The translations under genes were made by a program, and so were the position numbers. Of a stretch of 15,591 bases of DNA, positions 1 through 7,100 are shown in pieces; the stretch's first letter is position 1, and each line of letters begins with the position of its first letter. The stretch covers positions 1 to 15,591 of the forward strand of contig DAPKRQ010000284.1 of NCBI GenBank assembly GCA_031800475.1. The letters run 5' to 3'. The notes below the pieces were generated by a model. It worked only from the letters and a program-made list of their open reading frames with translations, had not been told where the DNA came from and ran no database searches. The DNA comes from Kuafuiihalomonas phototrophica (lineage in GTDB: Bacteria; Myxococcota; Kuafuiibacteriia; Kuafuiibacteriales; Kuafuiibacteriaceae).

Positions 1-241
1 TTTGCCCCAAAACTCAACCCGGGGCAGGGCGAGCCGTGACAGCGCGAAAGGACCCGCACGGCGCCGGCCGGCACCTTCGGAGCGGACCGGGGGTCTTCGG
101 GCGTGCGGGCCTCGAATGGCCCGTGGGGAGATTCTTCGCACCCCGGTGGACGTCGATCCGGGCGGGCTTGCCTCGGCATCGGTCTGGGTCCACGGCTCGC
201 GCGTCGGGCCGCCGGTGCGGCGAGACGAAAGAGAGGTCGAC
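1..241. other. Left-edge region without a supported gene
   Basis: The reading frame of the reductase gene stays open back to the left edge, but its upstream translation is Arg/Pro/Gly-rich, matches no family, and comes before the normal N-terminus of the reductase. I therefore read this stretch as non-coding. In frame 1, a few codons end at a TGA at 37-39; they could be the tail of an upstream gene, but that is too short to support. The only clear signal is the ribosome-binding site just before 242. Confidence 0.5.
231..236 (+). promoter_or_regulatory. Ribosome-binding site GAGAGG deciding the reductase start
   Basis: A purine-rich GAGAGG lies five bases before ATG 242. It supports that start over the much longer upstream open frame, and the resulting length fits the family. 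Confidence 0.6.
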
Positions 242-1228
242 ATGGGAAAACTGGTGGACGGGGAATGGCACGACGTGTGGTACGACACGAAGTCGACGGG
301 AGGACGCTTCGTTCGAAAGGAATCCGGTTTTCGCAACTGGGTGACTCCGGACGGATCGCCAGGACCCACCGGCCGAGGCGGGTTCGCCGCCGAGCCAGGC
401 CGGTACCATCTGTACGTGTCTTACGCTTGCCCTTGGGCCCATCGCGCTCTGATCTACCGGGAGCTCAAAGGGCTGACCGACATCATCGGACTGTCGGTGA
501 CTCATTGGTTCATGGGCTCCAAGGGCTGGTCTTTCGAAGAGGGTCCCGGAGTCATTCCGGATCCGCACACCGGGGCGAAGTACATTCACAACCTCTACCA
601 GGCGGCCGATCCCCACTACACTGGTCGAGCCACGGTGCCGGTCCTGTGGGATACGAAGGAAAGTACGATCGTTTCGAACGAGTCGGCGGAAATCATCCGG
701 ATGTTCGACGAAGCCTTCGACGGAGTCGGAGCCAAACCCGGCACATTCCGTCCACCCGAGCTCCGCGACGAGATCGACGAGATCAACGAGCGGGTCTATC
801 ACACCGTGAACAACGGGGTATACAAGTGCGGCTTTGCCACGTCGCAACGGGCGTACGACGAAGCGGTCGGTCCGTTGTTCGAGACCTTGGCGGACCTGGA
901 CCGGCGCCTCGCCGACCGCCGATACCTGCTCGGCAACCGGATCACCGAAGCAGACTGGCGGTTATTCACGACCCTGGCCCGATTCGACCTGGTCTACCAC
1001 ACCCATTTCAAGTGCAACCGGGCCCGGATCGTGGACCACCCGAACCTGTGGCCGTACGCAAGGGACCTGTACCAGCAGCCGGGCGTCGCCGGGACCTGCC
1101 GCTTCGACCACGCCGAACGCCATTACTACCAAAGCCATGACACCGTGAATCCCCACCGGATCGTGCCGATCGGGCCCGACCTGGAGTGGGACGCTCCGTC
1201 CGGTCGCGCCACCCTCCCCGGAGCCTGA
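242..1228 (+). CDS. Glutathionyl-hydroquinone reductase (Xi-class GST, YqjG/ECM4 family)
   Basis: A cytoplasmic enzyme that removes glutathione from glutathionyl-hydroquinones, giving the hydroquinone and GSSG. It recycles quinones that have been trapped by glutathione. The product is 328 residues, the same size as E. coli YqjG. The catalytic Cys-Pro-Trp-Ala motif is at C63-A66, preceded by the usual YVSYA strand. The thioredoxin-fold half (about 40-165) ends with SNESAEIIR, the glutathione-contacting Ser-Glu region. The C-terminal helical half carries NNGVYKCGFATSQRAY and ITEADWRLFTTLARFD, both typical of this class. The start at ATG 242 is chosen from the ribosome-binding site and family length. 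The next gene starts 79 bases downstream; there is no obvious functional tie to it. The family call is firm; the physiological quinone is unknown. Confidence 0.93.
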   Translation: MGKLVDGEWHDVWYDTKSTGGRFVRKESGFRNWVTPDGSPGPTGRGGFAAEPGRYHLYVSYACPWAHRALIYRELKGLTDIIGLSVTHWFMGSKGWSFEEGPGVIPDPHTGAKYIHNLYQAADPHYTGRATVPVLWDTKESTIVSNESAEIIRMFDEAFDGVGAKPGTFRPPELRDEIDEINERVYHTVNNGVYKCGFATSQRAYDEAVGPLFETLADLDRRLADRRYLLGNRITEADWRLFTTLARFDLVYHTHFKCNRARIVDHPNLWPYARDLYQQPGVAGTCRFDHAERHYYQSHDTVNPHRIVPIGPDLEWDAPSGRATLPGA

Positions 1229-1233
1229 CGGAC

Positions 1234-1250
1234 TCCGCCAAATCGGCGGA
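1234..1250 (+). terminator. Weak hairpin after the reductase gene
   Basis: TCCGCC (1234-1239) and GGCGGA (1245-1250) pair around a five-base loop just after the reductase stop. There is no T-run, so a rho-independent terminator is doubtful. It may only slow the polymerase or be chance in GC-rich DNA. Confidence 0.25.
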
Positions 1251-1307
1251 CGGTCGCGCTTGCTAACGCTTTGCGTCGTCATCTACCGTCCCGGACCGGG
1301 CACGAAC

Positions 1308-3671
1308 ATGAGCGAACGCATCGAAACCGCCGCCGTACTCGGGGCCGGTCTGATGGGCACCGGCATCGCCGCCCATCTGGCTGGCGCGGGCATCCGAACC
1401 CACCTCTTGGACATGGTCCCCAAAGATGCGGGACCGAGCCCCAAGGATCGAAACCGGCTCCCGACGGAAGCGCTCCGGAGGGCGCTGAAGTCGAAGCCCG
1501 CAACCTTTTACGACCCGACGGCCGCCGAGCTGGTCGTCCCGGGAAACTTTGAAGACCACCTGGACCGATTGTCCGAATGCGACATCGTGATCGAAGCCGT
1601 GGTCGAGAACGTGGACATCAAGCGGTCTTTGTTCGCGAAGGTGGAAAAGGTCCTCCCGGCCCACGCCGTGCTCGCGTCGAATACGTCCGGCCTCAAGATC
1701 GCGGACATGACGCGAGACCTGTCTCCGGAGCTTCGCTCCCGGTTCCTGGTGCTGCACTTCTTCAACCCGGTCCGCTACATGCGACTGCTGGAGATCATCC
1801 CAGGGCCCGACACGGATTCGAACGTAGTGGCCCGATGCGCTCGATTCGGAGAGTTTCTCGGCAAGGGTGTGGTGTTCGGAAAAGACACCGTCAACTTCAT
1901 CGCCAACCGAATCGGCATCTACGCCATGATGAAAGCTGTCCACTCGATGGACGAATTCGAACTCAGCATCGAAGAGGTCGACAAAATCGCTGGCGCACCG
2001 ATGGGGCGCCCCAAGTCCGCGGCGTTCGGAACCGCCGATCTGGTCGGGCTCGACACATTCTTGCACGTGGCCGACAACTGCTTTCGGAACCTGCCCGACG
2101 ACGAAGAGCGAGCCGTGTTCGAGCCGCCTGCTTGGGTGAAAAAGCTGGTCGACGACGGAGCCCTCGGGCGCAAGGCGGGACGGGGCTTCTTCAAAAAGGA
2201 TGGCAAGGACATTCTGGTTTACGAGCCCTCCACCGGCGAATACCGCGAGCAGAAGAAGGTGCGCTTCGATTCGATCGGCGCGGCCCGAAACATCGAGGAG
2301 CCCGGCGCCCGCATCGCCAAGATGCTCGAAGGCGACGACAAAGCGGCGGGATTCGCTTGGCACACCCTGGCCCACACCCTGGTCTATGCAGCGCGGCGCC
2401 TCGGCGAGATCTCCGACGACATCGTCCAGATCGATCGGGCGATGCGCTGGGGATTCAATTGGGATCTCGGCCCCTTCGAGACCTGGGATGCCATCGGTGT
2501 GCACCAAAGCGTCGAGCGAATGAAGGCCGAGGGCTTCGAGGTCCCGCCAGCGGTGACCGACATGCTCGCTTCAGGCCGGTCGTCGTTTTATGCCGGACCG
2601 CTGAGCGAACAAACCTTCTTCGACATCCGAACGAACAAACCCGCTCCGGTCCCGGTGGACCCGAAGCACATCCGGCTCTCTGCCGTGAAGGAAAACGAGA
2701 GCCGAGTGGTGCGCTCGAACTTGGGCGCGAGCCTGGTGGACTTGGGCGACGGCGCCCTGTGCCTCGAGGTCCACACGAAGATGAACACCATCGATGACGA
2801 CGTCATCGAGATGATGGGTGCAGCCGTCGAGGAGGCCGAAAGGAATTTCGAAGCCCTCGTCATCGGCAACGACGGCGCCCACTTCGGCGCCGGCGCCAAC
2901 CTGATGCTGGTGTTCATGGGCGCGCAGCAGGGAGATTGGACTTCGATCGACAAGGCCATTCGGGGCTTGCAGGACGCCTTGCAAGGCCTTCGCTACGCCA
3001 AGATCCCGGTGGTGGCTGCGCCATTTCAATACACCTTCGGCGGCTGCGCGGAGATCGCCATGGCCGCGGACGCCTGCGAAGCCCACGCCGAAACCTACAT
3101 CGGCCTGGTCGAAGTGGGAGCCGGGCTCGTCCCGGCCGGGGGCGGATGCCTTCGGATGGTCGAGCGTTGGACCCGTCCCCTCGAGGGGGTCGACGAGGTG
3201 GACCGGCTGCCCTTCATCGGCAAGGCTTCGCTGCAGATCGCCACCGCCCAGGTGGCCACCGGCGCCGAGGAAGGCCAGCGATACCGATATCTTCGGGCGA
3301 CCGACGGCATCAGCCTGAACCGGGACCACCTTCTGTATCACGCGAAGGAGCGCGCTCTCGGAATGGCTCGGGCTGGCTACCGTCCGCCCCGTCCTCGCAA
3401 GATTGCGGCAGCGGGGATCGACGCGGCTCAGACCATCGCAATTCGAGTCTGGGGCATGATGGAAGGCGGCTTCGCCACGGAGCACGACGGCAAGATCGCC
3501 CGCAAAGTCGCCCACATACTGTGTGGCGGGGACGTGCTGCCGGGAACCGAGGTCACCGAGCAGCACGTGCTCGACCTCGAGCGCGAAGCCTTTTTGAGCC
3601 TGTGCGGCGAAGAGAAGACCCAGGCCCGCATCCAGTCCCTCTTGATGACCAACAAGCCCCTGCGCAACTGA
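1308..3671 (+). CDS. fadN: 3-hydroxyacyl-CoA dehydrogenase / enoyl-CoA hydratase fusion (FadN type)
   Basis: A bifunctional fatty-acid beta-oxidation enzyme: it hydrates trans-2-enoyl-CoA and oxidises the 3-hydroxyacyl-CoA with NAD. The 787 residues have the dehydrogenase first and the crotonase domain last, the FadN order (B. subtilis FadN is about 790 residues) and the reverse of E. coli FadB/FadJ. The Rossmann motif GAGLMG is at 12-17. The catalytic His150 lies in LHFFNPV. The dehydrogenase C-terminal domain starts near 191 (KDTVNFIANRIG). The crotonase domain covers about 476-670; its two catalytic glutamates appear as E582 (GGCAEI) and E602 (GLVEVGAG), 20 residues apart as in FadB. The start is ATG 1308, because AAVLGAGLMG at residue 8 matches family N-termini; there is no clear Shine-Dalgarno. 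The partner thiolase lies about 8 kb downstream rather than next door. Confidence 0.93.
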   Translation: MSERIETAAVLGAGLMGTGIAAHLAGAGIRTHLLDMVPKDAGPSPKDRNRLPTEALRRALKSKPATFYDPTAAELVVPGNFEDHLDRLSECDIVIEAVVENVDIKRSLFAKVEKVLPAHAVLASNTSGLKIADMTRDLSPELRSRFLVLHFFNPVRYMRLLEIIPGPDTDSNVVARCARFGEFLGKGVVFGKDTVNFIANRIGIYAMMKAVHSMDEFELSIEEVDKIAGAPMGRPKSAAFGTADLVGLDTFLHVADNCFRNLPDDEERAVFEPPAWVKKLVDDGALGRKAGRGFFKKDGKDILVYEPSTGEYREQKKVRFDSIGAARNIEEPGARIAKMLEGDDKAAGFAWHTLAHTLVYAARRLGEISDDIVQIDRAMRWGFNWDLGPFETWDAIGVHQSVERMKAEGFEVPPAVTDMLASGRSSFYAGPLSEQTFFDIRTNKPAPVPVDPKHIRLSAVKENESRVVRSNLGASLVDLGDGALCLEVHTKMNTIDDDVIEMMGAAVEEAERNFEALVIGNDGAHFGAGANLMLVFMGAQQGDWTSIDKAIRGLQDALQGLRYAKIPVVAAPFQYTFGGCAEIAMAADACEAHAETYIGLVEVGAGLVPAGGGCLRMVERWTRPLEGVDEVDRLPFIGKASLQIATAQVATGAEEGQRYRYLRATDGISLNRDHLLYHAKERALGMARAGYRPPRPRKIAAAGIDAAQTIAIRVWGMMEGGFATEHDGKIARKVAHILCGGDVLPGTEVTEQHVLDLEREAFLSLCGEEKTQARIQSLLMTNKPLRN

Positions 3672-3929
3672 GCTGCGGCGGGCCGACGCCGGGCAAGACA
3701 TCTGGACCGGGTGCTGCGCGGCCCCAGGCCGGGTAGCCCGGAGCGACCGGTTCCGAGCAGGGGACGGCCACCGCCGGGAAGCGACGGGTCGCGACCGAAG
3801 CCCAGATTCACCGGCCTTTTCGAAGGACGGCTCCTCCCGCACCGTCGCCGCGTCTCCCGGAGCCACCGCACGGGCCCCGCAGCCCGACCGGTCTGCAGCC
3901 GGTCCACCGGATCCATGGGACCCCACCGA

Positions 3930-3945
3930 ACGACCGGCCGGTCGT
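3930..3945. repeat. Perfect 16-base palindrome
   Basis: ACGACCGGCCGGTCGT reads the same on both strands. It lies about 200 bases upstream of the oxidase start, in the only long gap of the window. It could be an operator for a dimeric regulator or a chance GC-rich palindrome; I see no second copy nearby. Confidence 0.4.
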
Positions 3946-4131
3946 GTCCCGCCTGCGCAATTCTGGCGCGACCGCCGTGCAGGAACGAAACGCATTGCGT
4001 CAAAAAGCCCTTCGAGGGAACCGTTTGGGTTCAAAAAAGCGCATCTGTCCCACATTTGCGCTACCCAAATCGAAAAGGCCCATGCTGAATCTTCCGCCCA
4101 CGGGAGCGATGCCACGTTTCCGGTAGACAGC

Positions 4132-4138
4132 GGGAGGG
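4132..4138 (+). promoter_or_regulatory. Ribosome-binding site GGGAGGG deciding a TTG start
   Basis: GGGAGGG ends four bases before TTG 4143. No ATG or GTG nearby gives a signal peptide in this frame, whereas the TTG gives a complete one, so the site and the TTG support each other. Confidence 0.6.
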
Positions 4139-4142
4139 ACAA

Positions 4143-7100
4143 TTGAACGCACGACTCGGATCGATCCTGGGAGCGGGGCTCGTCTTCGGAGTCCATTCGA
4201 TCGCTTGGGCCAACTTCACGTCGGATCTGACGGCGGTCCATAGCGGCATGTGTGTCGAAGTCGCGGGAGCGAGCGCGACCGATGGCGCATCGGTGGTCCA
4301 AGGCAACTGCGTGGGCCGAGCCCACCAGTCCGTCTTCTTTCAGCTGGTGGTCCCGACCACCGACATCTACACGATGGAGTTCGTTCACAGCGGCAGCTGC
4401 TTGACCGTGGACGGAGGTGGCGTGACCGCCGGTACACCCCTCATACAAGACATCTGCAGCGGCACGACCGCTCAGCAGTTCAAGCTGCTTCCCTCCAACA
4501 TCGCCGGTGACTACAGCTTGGAAGCGGTGGACTCGGGTCTGTTGGTTCAAGTCCGGAACGCATCGACTGGAGCCGGAACCGAGCTGGAGCTCGGCCACCT
4601 GGGCGGAGGCAACAGCCAAGTCTTCACCCTGAAGAGCGCCGCGATTCAGCCCGCAGCCAACGCCGCAACCGTTGGCCAGTGGGGACCGGTGATCGCTTGG
4701 CCCCACATCGCAGTCTCCATGGCGAACCTTCCCGACGGGCGCGTGCTCACCTGGTCCGGCTCCGAGCGCGAAACTTGGCCGCGCCCCGAGAGGACCTATA
4801 CGGCCACCTGGGACCCGACCACCGGACAGTTCGTGGACATCCTGACCATCGGCCACAACATGTTCTGCGCGAGTCAGGTCATGATGGCCGACGGAAGGGT
4901 GTTCGTGAATGGTGGCCGAAACCAACAGAACACGCCCTTCGTCAGCGTCTTCGATTATCGGGACAACAGCTGGGACTCGTTTGAAAATATGGCCAGCGGA
5001 GGTCGCTGGTACCCGACCACGGTGGCGCTGACGGACGGCGACGCGTATACCGCCATGGGTACCGCATCGATGCCTCGGGTCCCCGAGCGCTGGGATCCCA
5101 AAAACGGCTGGACCCTTCAACCGAACGCCGACTGGGGCCAGATGGTCCTGAATCCCTACCCCGGTAACCAGTATCGGGAGCGGAATTGGTGGCCCCTGTT
5201 GAACGTGGCGCCCAGCGGTCTGCTCTTTCACGCCGGACCGACCCCCCAGATGCACTGGGTCAACACGGAGGGTCTGGGAGACTACGAGAAGACCGGCCCG
5301 CTCGTGAACGGTTTCTATCACAAGCACAGCGCCCATGTGATGTACGACGAAGGCAAGATCCTCGTCGCGGGTGGCTGGACCCACGGCACCAACATCAACA
5401 GCACGAGCCAGGCGCTCGTCATCGACATCAACGGACCCGCGCCCACGGTCTCCAACACCGATCCCATGAACTTCCCCCGCAAGTTCCACGTTCCGGTGAT
5501 CCTCCCCACCGGTGAGGTGATGGTGGTGGGCGGCAACACCTCGGGCCGCAAGTTCAGTGACGCTGGCGCGGTCTTGGACGTGGAGTTCTGGAATCCGCAG
5601 ACCGGCACATGGACTCTCGGAGCCCCCATGACCATCCCTCGGGGCTATCACTCCACGGCCACCCTACTTCTCGACGGTCGCGTGCTGTCCGCTGGCGGCG
5701 GCTATTGCTCGGGCAACGCGCACTGCAACGGTTCGAGCCACCGAGACGGTCAGGTCTTTTCGCCCCCCTACCTCTTCGATTCCTCCGGCAACCTCGCCCA
5801 GCGGCCCCGGATTCTGTCGGCACCGGGAACCATCCGTCCGGGCGAGACCCTCCGGGTCGAAACCACCGACCCGATCGACAAGTTCACTTTCATCAGGATG
5901 TCCTCGAGCACACACGGAGTGAACAGCGACCTTCGGTACCTGGAGTTTCCCGCCACACGGGTCAGCACCAACCAGTACGACCTCGAGGCACACGTGAACC
6001 CGAACGTGCTGACCCCCGGCTACTGGATGCTGTTCGCCGTCGACGCCCGGGGCGTCCCGTCGAAGGGGGCCGCAGTCCAGGTGGAAACCACCGAAAGCGT
6101 CCACGAAAACCATGCGCTAGCTGGCGTAGCCTCCCAGTCTTCCGTAGCTCCCGGTACACCGTCGCCCGCAGCGGACAATGCCATCGACGGCGACATGTCG
6201 GGTGACCTGTCCCTCGGCAGCATGGCGCGGACCGACGCCGAGCAGGATCCGTGGGTGCAAGTCGACCTGCGACACTCGGTGGAGATCCACTCGATACGCT
6301 TGTGGAACCGCACCGACTGCTGCCAGAACGAGCTCGAAGACTTCCACGTGTTCATCTCTCAGGTTCCTTTCACCAGTACGAATCCAAGCGTCCTTGCGAA
6401 CGATCCAAACGTGCACGCCATTCGGGTATCGTCGGCCGTAAACCGCCTTCTCGAACTCTCGGTGGAGACTACGGGTCGATACGTCCGCGTTCAAAAGAAC
6501 GGGTTTGGCAACCTGGCCGTGGACGAGTTGCAGGTGTTTGGCCAGGACAACCTTGCCCTCGCCGGGTCGGCAACCCAGTCCTCTCAGTACGGTACCGTGG
6601 CCCAGTTTGGACCGGCCAACGCGATCAACGGCAACCGTACGGGCGATGCGGGCTCGAACTCGATCACCCACACCCAGTCCGAGGCCGAAGCATGGTGGGA
6701 GCTCGATCTGGGTTCCGAGGCCATGATCGACGAGGTGGTGCTGTGGAACCGCACCGATTGCTGCTCCCAGCGGCTGTCCAACTTCTACGTGCTGGTCTCA
6801 CCCGATCCCTTCACGTCCACGGTGTTGTCGGACGCCCGGGCCCAGTCGGGCGTGACCGAAGCCTTCGTGTCGAGTCTGTCCACAGACTCGATCGCCGTGC
6901 CTGTTGGGACGGCGGGCCGATACATTCGGGTCCAGCTGACCGGGACCGATCCCCTGTCCCTTGCCGAAGTCGAGGTGCACGGAACCCGGCAACAGCTGGA
7001 GGTGGCCCCGCTGAGCACCACCGCACAACTCGTGAACACGTCGGTCTCGTTCAGCGCCTCGGCGGCGGGCACCCCGCCCCTGGAATACGCGTGGGACTTC

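Larger units (their letters stand above)
3672..4142. other. 471-base non-coding gap before the giant oxidase gene
   Basis: No family-like protein is visible on either strand; open frames here have composition-driven Arg/Pro/Gly-rich translations. The left part is very GC-rich and holds a short inverted repeat CCGGG-tag-CCCGG (3729-3741) and a perfect 16-base palindrome (3930-3945). From about 3970 to 4090 the base composition is clearly more AT-rich, which fits a promoter/leader for the gene at 4143, but I cannot place convincing -35/-10 or sigma-54 elements. Confidence 0.6.

Noticed and set aside
1260..1293. Possible promoter before fadN (TTGCTA, 16-base spacer, TCTACC)
   Set aside because: Matches the sigma-70 consensus at only four and three of six positions, as expected by chance.
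3729..3741. CCGGG-tag-CCCGG hairpin after fadN
   Set aside because: Only five base pairs with a three-base loop and no T-run; too weak to call a terminator.
3711..4088. 125-codon frame in the gap before the oxidase
   Set aside because: Arg/Pro/Ser-rich translation, no ribosome-binding site and no recognisable domain; treated as non-coding.
2571..5651. 1026-codon open frame on the minus strand
   Set aside because: It lies opposite FadN and the oxidase N-terminus, both with intact catalytic motifs, and crosses the gap between them. Its translation shows no family motif; GC-rich third positions keep antisense frames open.
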